A stretch of 64,000 bases of DNA from Candidatus Puniceispirillum marinum IMCC1322 (GTDB taxonomy: Bacteria > Pseudomonadota > Alphaproteobacteria > Puniceispirillales > Puniceispirillaceae). A model generated the notes under the pieces. The model was not told where the DNA came from, did no database searches, and worked only from the letters and a program-made list of their open reading frames with translations. Location of the stretch: contig NC_014010.1 in assembly GCF_000024465.1 (NCBI RefSeq), positions 2,331,001-2,395,000 on the forward strand, in the 5' to 3' direction. The position numbers and the translations under genes are program-made. Below are positions 26,611-34,751 of this stretch, in pieces (positions within the stretch are counted from its first letter, which is position 1; each line of letters begins with the position of its first letter).

Positions 26611-27975
26611 CTACCCCTTGCCAAGCGATATGCGGTTGCGCAGATACCACAGCAACAGCAATGACGGAATGACCATCAACGCCGTAATCACAAAGAACGT
26701 GCCCCAATCTCCATTCAGCCAATCAACCATTGCCCCTGACGATGACGCCAATGTTGTCCGTCCCATTGTGCCGATCGAGGCCAGCAAGGCATATTGCGTA
26801 GCTGTGTAGGTGCGATCAACCAGCAGCGAAATAAAGGCGACAAAGGCAACCGTCGCAAAGGCAGCGGCGATATCATCAAGCAGAACGGCAACGGCGAATA
26901 ACAGCTCGGATTTACCACTCCATGCCAGAATTGAAAACATGACATTTGTTGCGGCCATGGCGATACCGGCGATGAATAAAGCGCGGATCGAACCTGACCG
27001 GATCGCAAAATAGCCGCCCAGTAAGGTAAAGCTGATCGTGGTTATCCAGCCAAGCCCTTTTGAATAGATGGCGATCTGGGATTTTGAAAAGCCCATTTCT
27101 TTATAGAAAACCAGTGACATTTTGCCCATGAAGGCTTCACCGATTTTGAACAGGAAGATAAAGCTCAGAATACCAATGCCGATTGCTAGGCCATTCTTTT
27201 TGAAAAAGCTGGTCAGTGGCCCCAGAATGGCACTTGAGAAAAAGGCAATAATTTGCGAAACCGGATTATTGCCACCAACATGGCTGGCGATAGCGGCTTG
27301 GGCTTCGGCCTGGGCTTTGATCCGTTCGTCGGAACTGGCTTCGGGAATAAACAGCAATGCGATATTGGCAAGCAGGATGATGGCCAGAAGCACAAGGAAC
27401 GTTAGCTGCCAGTAATTGACATGCCCCAGCGCCTCAAAATAATCCGCTGTGAACAGCGTAATCATACCGCCTATTTTATAGCCTGACCACCAGCCAGCCA
27501 CCGCCACCGCCGCGCCCGCCGCCATGGCACCACGTTCATCATGGCCGATCTGCTCGATCCGCAAGGCGTCGATGGTGATATCTTGCGATGCTGACGAAAT
27601 CGCAATCAGCAAGCCAAAGGCCATAACCCACCATATATCGGCCGCCGGACTCAGATTGCTCCATGCCAGCACCGAAACAAAAATCACCGCTTGTAGCGAA
27701 ATGATCCAGGCTTTGCGATGACCAATGCGTTCCGTCAGAACGGGGATACGAATGCGGTCAATCAATGGCGCCCACAGAAAGTTAATCGCATAGACGCTGA
27801 AAATCAGACCTGCCCAGCCGATTGCCGAGCGGCTCAACCCATCTTCCTTCAGCCAAAGTGATAGCGATGATCCGATCAGAACCCAGGGAAAGCCGCTTAT
27901 CGCGCCAAGCAGAAGAATGCGAAGCATTCGCTTATCAAAATATATGCTCAAGGTTGCCTTTTCCGGACTACTCAT
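26611..27975 (-). CDS. ampG: AmpG-type muropeptide permease (MFS)
   Basis: A 454-residue major facilitator protein with about 12-14 helices. The N-terminal ILLLGAISGFPWVLIGSSLSLWLKEDG and FLWAPLIDRIRIP, then SASQDITIDALRIE, are hallmarks of AmpG, which imports GlcNAc-1,6-anhydro-MurNAc and its peptides into the cytoplasm. The GGGGAAG before ATG 27975 sets the start. It is divergent from an L,D-transpeptidase-like gene, with a perfect palindrome in the spacer, and lies amid murQ, anmK and an amidase. Confidence 0.88.
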   Translation of the reverse strand: MSSPEKATLSIYFDKRMLRILLLGAISGFPWVLIGSSLSLWLKEDGLSRSAIGWAGLIFSVYAINFLWAPLIDRIRIPVLTERIGHRKAWIISLQAVIFVSVLAWSNLSPAADIWWVMAFGLLIAISSASQDITIDALRIEQIGHDERGAMAAGAAVAVAGWWSGYKIGGMITLFTADYFEALGHVNYWQLTFLVLLAIILLANIALLFIPEASSDERIKAQAEAQAAIASHVGGNNPVSQIIAFFSSAILGPLTSFFKKNGLAIGIGILSFIFLFKIGEAFMGKMSLVFYKEMGFSKSQIAIYSKGLGWITTISFTLLGGYFAIRSGSIRALFIAGIAMAATNVMFSILAWSGKSELLFAVAVLLDDIAAAFATVAFVAFISLLVDRTYTATQYALLASIGTMGRTTLASSSGAMVDWLNGDWGTFFVITALMVIPSLLLLWYLRNRISLGKG

Positions 27976-28099
27976 AATAACTTCCCCCATTTTGGCATTA
28001 TTCAGGCTCCGAATGCCACTTCATTCATTTTTTCTAAAATAACCCTACAACCAAAAACGGCATCGCAAAAGGTTTATTCAAATTGCTGTTTCTGGGGTA

Positions 28100-28120
28100 A
28101 TTTGACAGCTACTGTCAAAT
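28100..28120. promoter_or_regulatory. 21-bp perfect palindrome between ampG and the transpeptidase gene
   Basis: Arms ATTTGACAG and CTGTCAAAT, 9 bp each, flank the spacer CTA. It lies 34 bp before the + strand gene and 125 bp before ampG, and each arm includes a TTGACA-like -35 hexamer. A dimeric repressor bound here could control both directions. Confidence 0.65.
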
Positions 28121-28153
28121 ATCTATCGGGTAGTGGCATAGGAGACAAACGTC

Positions 28154-28681
28154 ATGCGTAGCTGGTGCGTAAAACAAGTCAAAACAGACACCTATCAACT
28201 TGATGCAGGGGCATTGCAGTTTGATTGTATCATTGGCAAGGCTGGCGTTATTGATGCGTCGGCCAAGCGCGAAGGCGATATGGCAACACCGCGATGTGAA
28301 ATGCCTATCCGTGCGGTTTATTATCGCGCTGATCGGGTGCAAATACCGGCTTTGCCGTTTCCGACATTTCCGATCACCGCGTCATGTGGCTGGTGCGATG
28401 CGCCTGAACATCCTGCATATAACCGGCATGTGGATTTGGCTCTGCATGCGCCTTTCGACGCCAGCCATGAGGTGATGTGGCGCGATGATACGGCCTATGA
28501 CATTGTTGTCGAACTTGGCTTTAACGATGCGCCGGTGATAGCTGGACGTGGCAGTGCTATTTTCATCCATTGTATCGCGCCCGGCAAAACCCATACGGCG
28601 GGCTGTGTGGCACTGGTGCATGATGATCTGCTGGCCTTGCTGGCGCTGGCATCGCCGGATCAGCATGTAATTGTTACGTGA
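28154..28681 (+). CDS. L,D-transpeptidase-like (YkuD domain) protein
   Basis: A 175-residue protein with a C-terminal YkuD-type active site: GRGSAIFIHCI followed by TAGCVALVHDDLLALLAL, where His and Cys of the HxnGC motif would form the thiol catalyst that crosslinks or trims peptidoglycan peptides. The central YNRHVDLALHA region also fits. No signal peptide is evident, which is unusual for an enzyme working in the periplasm; a cytoplasmic L,D-carboxypeptidase role in recycling is possible. GGAG precedes the ATG. Confidence 0.75.
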   Translation: MRSWCVKQVKTDTYQLDAGALQFDCIIGKAGVIDASAKREGDMATPRCEMPIRAVYYRADRVQIPALPFPTFPITASCGWCDAPEHPAYNRHVDLALHAPFDASHEVMWRDDTAYDIVVELGFNDAPVIAGRGSAIFIHCIAPGKTHTAGCVALVHDDLLALLALASPDQHVIVT

Positions 28682-28691
28682 GTTTTGATAC

Positions 28692-29522
28692 CTAGCTTTT
28701 TGACGCCCTCCCAAGTGCCGCATCAATCAGTTTTTTACGCGCCCGTAATTTGGCGTTGGTCGGCACCATTTTTACCATCAGGCCATCTTTGACAAATCCC
28801 ATCTGCACCATAATCAGATTAGAGATCATATTGAGACAGATTTTCTGGGCAGTGCCTGCTTTCAACCTTGTCGATCCGGCAATCGCTTCGCCACCAGTTG
28901 CCAGCAAAATGGCATATTCGGCCTCATCCAATAGTGGCGTATTCGCATTATTGGCGATCCCGATGGTTAGCGCACCGGCCTTGCGCGCCTGTTGCAGAAC
29001 ATGGCAGGTAAAGGGCGTGATCCCGCTGGCGGCCAGGCCGATCACAACATCATCCCTGCCGATGGCGGATTTTTCCACCTCCTTGGTGGCGGCTATGCTG
29101 TCATCTTCGGCATTCTCGACAGCGCGTAACAGCGCGTTATGGCCGCCCGCAATCACAAAGCCAACACGTTCACGCGGCCAGTTAAAGGTTGGAAATAATT
29201 CGGCACCATCCTGAACGCCAATGCGGGCGGATGTGCCAGCCCCCGTATAAATCAAACGCCCCATGTCACTGCCCGAAAGCCGTTTATAGGCGGCCATGCC
29301 TGCCGTCTCGATCTGATCGAGCGCGCTGGTCAGGGCGGTTATCGCGCCTGCCTGATTATCCAGCATCATTGCCAATGCCGCATGTGGGCTCAACTTGTCG
29401 ATTGGAACCGGACTTGCGGCCATAATTTCGGTTGCCAGCGTCTTTGACGACGCATCCGTGACGGTTTTATCAGCATCGTCTTTTTGGGCATCGTCTTTTT
29501 GGGGTGTATTTGTTTTCTTCAT
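28692..29522 (-). CDS. murQ: N-acetylmuramic acid 6-phosphate etherase
   Basis: A SIS-domain lyase of about 276 residues that splits MurNAc-6-phosphate into GlcNAc-6-phosphate and D-lactate. Visible: LIYTGAGTSARIGVQDGAELFPTF (catalytic Glu region), GRDDVVIGLAASGITPF, NNANTPL and AGSTRLKAGTAQKICLNMIS. ATG 29522 is chosen because the longer frame upstream runs through an 18-bp tandem repeat and gives an artefactual LLIILS repeat. It is divergent from anmK, whose product it consumes. Confidence 0.93.
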   Translation of the reverse strand: MKKTNTPQKDDAQKDDADKTVTDASSKTLATEIMAASPVPIDKLSPHAALAMMLDNQAGAITALTSALDQIETAGMAAYKRLSGSDMGRLIYTGAGTSARIGVQDGAELFPTFNWPRERVGFVIAGGHNALLRAVENAEDDSIAATKEVEKSAIGRDDVVIGLAASGITPFTCHVLQQARKAGALTIGIANNANTPLLDEAEYAILLATGGEAIAGSTRLKAGTAQKICLNMISNLIMVQMGFVKDGLMVKMVPTNAKLRARKKLIDAALGRASKS

Positions 29523-29553
29523 ACTGCGATCATAGGCAGGATAAAGGCGCCTG

Positions 29554-29625
29554 AGAAGAGATAAGATAATCAGAAGAGATAAGATAATCAGAAGAGATAA
29601 GATAATCAGAAGAGATAAGATAACG
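29554..29625. repeat. Four tandem 18-bp repeats between murQ and anmK
   Basis: Unit AGAAGAGATAAGATAATC occurs three times exactly; a fourth copy ends in ACG instead of ATC. The array fills most of the spacer between the divergent starts and is purine-rich on the + strand. It could vary spacing by slippage or bind a regulator. Confidence 0.9.
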
Positions 29626-29655
29626 AAACAAAAGCTGAGCAAGCATGCCGACACC

Positions 29656-30831
29656 ATGGATCAAGATAGAAACACCATACATCCTGTTATAGGTTTGATG
29701 TCGGGTACCAGTGCCGACGGGATAGACGCGGCCATTCTGCATACTGATGGCAGCCGGTTTCACCGTACCGATTTTGCCGACAGCTTTGCCTATGATCCGG
29801 CCTTGCGCACGCGTATTTTTGACGCGGTGCATGATCCTGTGGCTTTTATGGCGGATGCCGCGGCATATACGGCGTTATCACATGCAATAACCGATGCGCA
29901 TAGTGCGGCGGTCATGGCGCTCGTAGAACAGCTACCAGATGATGCTGATATGCCGCGTTTGATCGGGTTTCATGGCCAGACAATTTTTCACGAACCCGAT
30001 GCCAACACGTCCTCACCGCTTGGGCGATGCACGATCCAGCTTGGGTCTGGCCAACAGCTTGCAGATGCCACAGGTATGAATGTTGTTTATGACGTTCGGC
30101 AGGCCGATATGGCGGCAGGCGGACAAGGCGCACCGCTAGCCCCGGTTTTTCATAGCGCGCTTATCGCCGCGATCGATGCCCCCTGTCCGGCAGTTATCAT
30201 CAATATCGGTGGTGTGGCCAATCTAACCTATGTTGGCAACGCAAAACAGCCTGATATCATTGGTTTTGATACGGGGCCAGGCAACGGGTTGATGGATGAT
30301 TATATGCAGGCCCATTTCAACCGGCCTTTTGACGATGGTGGTATGGTTGCGGCACAAGGGCATAGTGACAAAGGTTTTGTCGCACGGGTGATGCAACATG
30401 ACTTTTTTGCCAGAAGCTGGCCAAAATCACTCGATCGACAGGCATTTGTCCATATTGTGGGTGATGCAGGTTTGCATGATCTGTCCCCGCATGACGCGAT
30501 GGCCAGCCTTGCCGCGCTGACGGTGGCGGGCATCACCCATGCGGTCACTTCACTGCCCGAAGATGTGCGGCAGATATATATCGCAGGTGGCGGACGGCGT
30601 AACCAGACACTCATGCAACAGCTTCGCGCAGTCTTTGGCGATCGTCTGGCTATTGATGATCGCGCGCCATTTGACGCCGATATGCTAGAGGCCGAATTGA
30701 TGGCCTATCTGGCCGCGCGGCATCGTGCTGGCTTGCCCACATCCTTTCCGGCTACCACCGGATGCGCCATGCCTGTCTGTGGTGGCCGCCTTGCCCAGCC
30801 TTCAGATCAGCCGTTAAATAAGCGCGTCTGA
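29656..30831 (+). CDS. anmK: Anhydro-N-acetylmuramic acid kinase
   Basis: A 391-residue cytoplasmic kinase that opens and phosphorylates 1,6-anhydro-MurNAc to MurNAc-6-phosphate. Family blocks: IGLMSGTSADGIDAAIL (ATP-binding), GFHGQTIFH, NIGGVANLTYV, IIGFDTGPGNGLMDD with the catalytic Asp, and IYIAGGGRRNQTLMQQL. The C-terminus overlaps the convergent PIG-L gene by 18 bp. Its product is the substrate of the divergent murQ. Confidence 0.95.
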   Translation: MDQDRNTIHPVIGLMSGTSADGIDAAILHTDGSRFHRTDFADSFAYDPALRTRIFDAVHDPVAFMADAAAYTALSHAITDAHSAAVMALVEQLPDDADMPRLIGFHGQTIFHEPDANTSSPLGRCTIQLGSGQQLADATGMNVVYDVRQADMAAGGQGAPLAPVFHSALIAAIDAPCPAVIINIGGVANLTYVGNAKQPDIIGFDTGPGNGLMDDYMQAHFNRPFDDGGMVAAQGHSDKGFVARVMQHDFFARSWPKSLDRQAFVHIVGDAGLHDLSPHDAMASLAALTVAGITHAVTSLPEDVRQIYIAGGGRRNQTLMQQLRAVFGDRLAIDDRAPFDADMLEAELMAYLAARHRAGLPTSFPATTGCAMPVCGGRLAQPSDQPLNKRV

Positions 30832-31503
30832 TCCGGTCACATAGAAAGGCCGATAGGCCGGCGGTGCAGGCACCATCTCGCGGATATCGGTAAAGGGAAA
30901 GCGCGCTGCCATCCGATAGGCCTCGGCATAATGGCCATCAGGAGCGTTACATTGTGCGGCACGATATCGGTTCATCAGGGCGCTGGCCGCGGCGAATCTT
31001 TCGGGTTCCTGACTGTCATGTGCCATGATGGCGGCTTGTTTGGCGGCAAAAAACGGTGTGATATCGACATAAAAATCGGGTGTAAAGCCTATCCCCATTA
31101 ATGTTTCGGCAAACAGGATCGGACAGGTAAAACCAACCACATCGGTAACAAAGCGCGATAAAGCCCGATGATCGGGATGATAATCATCTGGCGCATGGGT
31201 GACAACAAGATCGGGCTTGCAGTCCGATATGAACCGGGCAATCACCTGCCGCGCATCAGCCGCTTCGGCAAGGCCGCCATCGGGCAGGCCAAGCAAGCTT
31301 GGCGTGGCAAGCGCGGTCAGGCCATTAACGGTTTCTTTTGCCCGTGTTGCGGCCAGTTCGGCACCCGGATTATCGCCACCCGCCGCCCCATCGGTGGCAA
31401 CGCCGATGCTGATATCATCGCCGCGTGCCTTACAGGCGGCCAGAAATCCATAGAAGAAAATTTCCACATCATCGGGATGTGCCCCTATGCCAACAATTTT
31501 CAT
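30814..31503 (-). CDS. PIG-L/LmbE-family zinc deacetylase
   Basis: A 229-residue predicted de-N-acetylase with the N-terminal zinc motif GAHPDDVEIFFYG and the second motif THAPDDYHPDHRALS. Relatives remove acetyl groups from GlcNAc units in small molecules or glycans, including diacetylchitobiose. Its position between anmK and a GH84 hexosaminidase suggests a GlcNAc-containing substrate from cell wall or chitin; the specific one is unknown. Confidence 0.85.
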   Translation of the reverse strand: MKIVGIGAHPDDVEIFFYGFLAACKARGDDISIGVATDGAAGGDNPGAELAATRAKETVNGLTALATPSLLGLPDGGLAEAADARQVIARFISDCKPDLVVTHAPDDYHPDHRALSRFVTDVVGFTCPILFAETLMGIGFTPDFYVDITPFFAAKQAAIMAHDSQEPERFAAASALMNRYRAAQCNAPDGHYAEAYRMAARFPFTDIREMVPAPPAYRPFYVTGSDALI

Positions 31504-31586
31504 CCTATTGACTCCTTAGATGTTTCCATGACTAGCCTTTTGCCCCAAAGATCGGCTTTAATGGCATATCATAACAATGCGACAGT

Positions 31587-32819
31587 ATGCGTCAATTCAT
31601 GCAGAGTGCTAGCAAAATGCAAAATAACCGGTTGAAACCTGCAGATCACCTACCATCAGCGCTGACAGGCTATATTGAGGGGTTTTATGGGCATCTGCTG
31701 AATTGGGATGATCGCTTGCGGCTTCTGGATAGGCTGGCATCATTGTCGATGAATGCCTATCTCTATGCGCCAAAGGATGATCCCTGCCATCGTTTCCACT
31801 GGCGGGTCGAATATGATTCTGACTGGCGCGCTGGCTTTGCGCATTTCTGTGATGCTGCCAGCATGCGCAATATTTCCGTTATTGCCGGTATTGCGCCGGG
31901 TCTTGATTTTAACTTTGCCGATCTGGGTAACGCTGATGATTCTCAGAATAATGATTTCATGATTTTATGTGCCAAGGCCGCCCAGCTTCGCGCTGATGGC
32001 GCTAATCATATCGCCTTATTGATGGATGACATTGCCGCTGATTTTGCCCAGCGTGCTGGTGACTATGAAAGCGAAGGTACGGCGCATGCCGCGCTTGCCA
32101 ATCGTCTGGCCGCTTATCTTGATTGTCCAGTTATTCTGGTGCCGCGCATTTATGCAGATGAACTGGTTACCGATGCCGATGCGCAATCTGCAACCTATCT
32201 TGATGATCTGGCATCCAGCCTCGATCCGGCATCTGCCATCATGCATTGTGGCAGTCATATTGTTGCGCCTGTCATCGGCAGGGATGATATTTTGGCGCTT
32301 TCGCATGCGCTCAGCCACCGTGTTATTATTTGGGACAATATCTATGCACAGGATTATTGTCCGCGCCGCCTATTTACAGGCCCCTATCGCGGGCGTGACG
32401 GCGATGGTGATATAATGCTCAACCCAACCGGCATGATCGAAACGGATCTTCTTCTGCTGGATATTATGGCACGTAAACAGAGCTGGCCAGATATCATTAA
32501 GGCGGCCAGCATACCCGATGAATTTGTAACATTAGCGGCTTATTTTGACGCCCCATACGGATTTGACCCCGTTTTTGATATGCCCAAAGACGCCGATGCG
32601 CTGGCGGCGCTGGAATTGCTGTTATGGTCATGGAAGTCACCCTTACAGCGTGAATGGTATCCATTTTTGATGGGGTTGAAGCATGATATTCTGATGCAGA
32701 ATGGGGCATTGCCGGCATTGCGCATTACCAAGACCCAGACACCAGCCCTAGCATCGCATATACTATCCTCGCATAATCTGGCATCGCAGAATGGCGCCGA
32801 CGCAGATAATGAAAGCTAG
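31587..32819 (+). CDS. GH84-type beta-N-acetylglucosaminidase (NAGidase domain)
   Basis: A 410-residue TIM-barrel hydrolase of the hyaluronidase-like/O-GlcNAcase family. The N-terminal LTGYIEGFYGHLLNWDDRL and YLYAPKDDPCHRFHWR are the family signature. The catalytic Asp pair is in IALLMDDIAADF near residue 150, and WDNIYAQDYCPRRLFTGPYRG is a substrate-binding block. It lacks a signal peptide. Bacterial relatives remove terminal GlcNAc; in this cytoplasmic recycling setting it may do the job of NagZ on GlcNAc-anhydroMurNAc. That role is inferred; protein O-GlcNAc or chitin fragments are alternatives. Confidence 0.85.
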   Translation: MRQFMQSASKMQNNRLKPADHLPSALTGYIEGFYGHLLNWDDRLRLLDRLASLSMNAYLYAPKDDPCHRFHWRVEYDSDWRAGFAHFCDAASMRNISVIAGIAPGLDFNFADLGNADDSQNNDFMILCAKAAQLRADGANHIALLMDDIAADFAQRAGDYESEGTAHAALANRLAAYLDCPVILVPRIYADELVTDADAQSATYLDDLASSLDPASAIMHCGSHIVAPVIGRDDILALSHALSHRVIIWDNIYAQDYCPRRLFTGPYRGRDGDGDIMLNPTGMIETDLLLLDIMARKQSWPDIIKAASIPDEFVTLAAYFDAPYGFDPVFDMPKDADALAALELLLWSWKSPLQREWYPFLMGLKHDILMQNGALPALRITKTQTPALASHILSSHNLASQNGADADNES

Positions 32820-33640
32820 GCTAAAACCGAATATAGCATCCGTGCCGCGCTGATAATCAGAAACAGTGCAAAGGCGCGTTTCAGCCGCACGGGATCAAGC
32901 GCATGCGCAAGGCGGCTTCCCATTGGTGCGGTAAAAATACTGACACTGAACAGCAATATGGCAATCGGCAAATTAATGAAACCAAACGAATAGGGCAGGC
33001 GCATAGCCACATCCCAGCCTGACCATATAAACCCTAATGCCCCCGGTAGCGCAATCATGAAGCCAAAAGCTGCCGATGTCCCGATGGCGCGATGCACCGG
33101 CACACCAAGCGCGGTCATCACCGGAATCGACATGGTGCCTCCACCTATCCCCATCAAGGCTGAAAAGAAACCGATAAAGCTGGATATCAATTTTTCAAGC
33201 GGGCGCGCCTTTGGCAAGATTGTGCCCATTTTGGGTGTGTGCGGCATCATCATATTCATCGCCACAAGAATTGCCAGACAGCCAAAAATCAGCGTTAATG
33301 TCGCGCTTTCGATATACTGCGATAGAAACCCGCCGCTACCGGCACCCAGAACAATAAAAGGTGACCAGCGCCGCAAAATACCCAGATCGATACTATCACG
33401 TCGATGATGCGCCAATGCTGATGAAATCGAAGTGGGAATGATCGTGGCAAGCGAGGTGCCAACCGCCGCATGCATGATGATATCCGCTGGCACATTCATG
33501 ACATCGTAAATCAGAAACAGAACCGGTACCAATATGATGCCGCCGCCAATACCAAGCATTCCTGCCAGAATCCCCGCAATCGCCCCCGTAGCCATAAGCC
33601 CAAGCACCATCATCAATAGCATTTCAGGTGAATAGGACAC
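32816..33640 (-). CDS. TauE/SafE-family sulfite or sulfonate exporter
   Basis: A 274-residue inner-membrane protein with about eight helices and two repeats of the glycine-rich TauE motif, AGILAGMLGIGGGIILVPVL near the N-terminus and SALMGIGGGTMSIPVM near residue 165. Members are proposed to export sulfite, sulfoacetate or other anions. It overlaps the GH84 gene convergently by 4 bp and is monocistronic. A second TauE gene is near the right end of the window. Confidence 0.87.
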   Translation of the reverse strand: MSYSPEMLLMMVLGLMATGAIAGILAGMLGIGGGIILVPVLFLIYDVMNVPADIIMHAAVGTSLATIIPTSISSALAHHRRDSIDLGILRRWSPFIVLGAGSGGFLSQYIESATLTLIFGCLAILVAMNMMMPHTPKMGTILPKARPLEKLISSFIGFFSALMGIGGGTMSIPVMTALGVPVHRAIGTSAAFGFMIALPGALGFIWSGWDVAMRLPYSFGFINLPIAILLFSVSIFTAPMGSRLAHALDPVRLKRAFALFLIISAARMLYSVLA

Positions 33641-33916
33641 AGGTCTGGCTTCTCGTATTGATACGTTGGTGCTGGTTACTTAGGTGCGCGTTGATTATCA
33701 GATGCGTTGGAAGAATGCATCCTTTTAGCAGATACAGTGCCTATGCCAACTATTCTTTAACAACTCACGCATTTCACGGTTGGTTCACAGAAATGTGATT
33801 GGTATGAGTGCCTTACCATCAATATATTCATTGAGAGTATAAAAAATAAACTGACATGGATAAAGGGCTTATGTCTTCTTGAAGCTATGCCACTTTATCA
33901 GAGCGGGATGTAAAGC

Positions 33917-34387
33917 ATGGCAAAAGATACGCTGTCCCGAATTGAAGATCTTGTTATTGAGCGCTGTTTTCCGGCACCACCCGAAACAATATTCGGTTTG
34001 GTAACGCAAACGCGGCACCTGCTGACATGGTGGGGGCCTGAAGATGTTCATATTGGTGAACATAATCTTGATCTGTCGCAACCTGGCGCATGGTTTTCGG
34101 TAATGGTTAATGGCGACAGCTCAACGCATAAGGTATCTGGCGAGGTGCTGGCCATTGACCCGCCGCATTCGGTGACCTTTAGCTGGGGATGGCATGACGA
34201 AGAAGATATACGCGGGCATGAAAGCATCGTGCGTTTTGATATTTCAGCGGTAGGCGCAGCCGCTACCAGCGATACGCGTTTTACATTGACGCACATGAAC
34301 CTGCCAACCAATGAGTCTAGGCGGCTTCATAAAGGCGGCTGGTCTTCGTCACTGGTCAAACTGGAACATCTGTCTGATCGCGCATAG
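33917..34387 (+). CDS. SRPBCC/AHSA1-domain protein
   Basis: A 156-residue START-like protein of the activator-of-Hsp90 homologue type: ERCFPAPPETIFGLVTQTRHLLTWWGP at the start, GEVLAIDPPHSVTFSWGW in the middle and a final GGWSSSLVKLEHL helix. Such proteins bind hydrophobic ligands or act in stress responses; no ligand is known. It is followed 37 bp later by a YCII gene, a frequent pairing in proteobacteria. Confidence 0.82.
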   Translation: MAKDTLSRIEDLVIERCFPAPPETIFGLVTQTRHLLTWWGPEDVHIGEHNLDLSQPGAWFSVMVNGDSSTHKVSGEVLAIDPPHSVTFSWGWHDEEDIRGHESIVRFDISAVGAAATSDTRFTLTHMNLPTNESRRLHKGGWSSSLVKLEHLSDRA

Positions 34388-34424
34388 CGACCTATCAGGC
34401 AACTAACAAATCAAGGAGACGACA

Positions 34425-34745
34425 ATGCCAAAATTTTTGTTTGCCTATCATGGGGGCAAGATGCCCGAAACCGAGGTCGAAATCGCAGCAGAAATGCAAC
34501 GCTGGCGTGACTGGATGGATGGTTTGGGTGACGCGCTGGTTGATCCCGGTAATCCGGTTGGTATGTCCAGCACCGTCAGCATCGACGGCGTTGTCGATAA
34601 TGGTGGTGCTAATCCGGTATCTGGATATTCGCTGGTCGCGGCTGATGATATGAATGCGGCACTGGCGATGGCCGCAGGCTGCCCAATGGTGACGCAAGGG
34701 CATGGGTCAATTGAAGTTGCTGAAACGCATAATATGGATTTCTAA
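34425..34745 (+). CDS. YCII-related domain protein
   Basis: A 106-residue small cytoplasmic protein. MPKFLFAYHGG, the conserved MQRWRDWMDGLGDALVDPG and the C-terminal GCPMVTQGHGSIEVAE mark the YCII/DGPF family. It is often linked to SRPBCC proteins and ECF sigma factors; biochemical function is unknown. AAGGAG nine bases before the ATG makes the start clear. Confidence 0.82.
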   Translation: MPKFLFAYHGGKMPETEVEIAAEMQRWRDWMDGLGDALVDPGNPVGMSSTVSIDGVVDNGGANPVSGYSLVAADDMNAALAMAAGCPMVTQGHGSIEVAETHNMDF

Positions 34746-34751
34746 ACGCCT

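Noticed and set aside
29523-29657. N-terminal extension of murQ rich in repeated LLIILS, suggesting a membrane anchor
   Set aside because: It is produced by reading the 18-bp tandem repeats; MurQ is a cytoplasmic enzyme and an ATG at 29522 gives the normal length.
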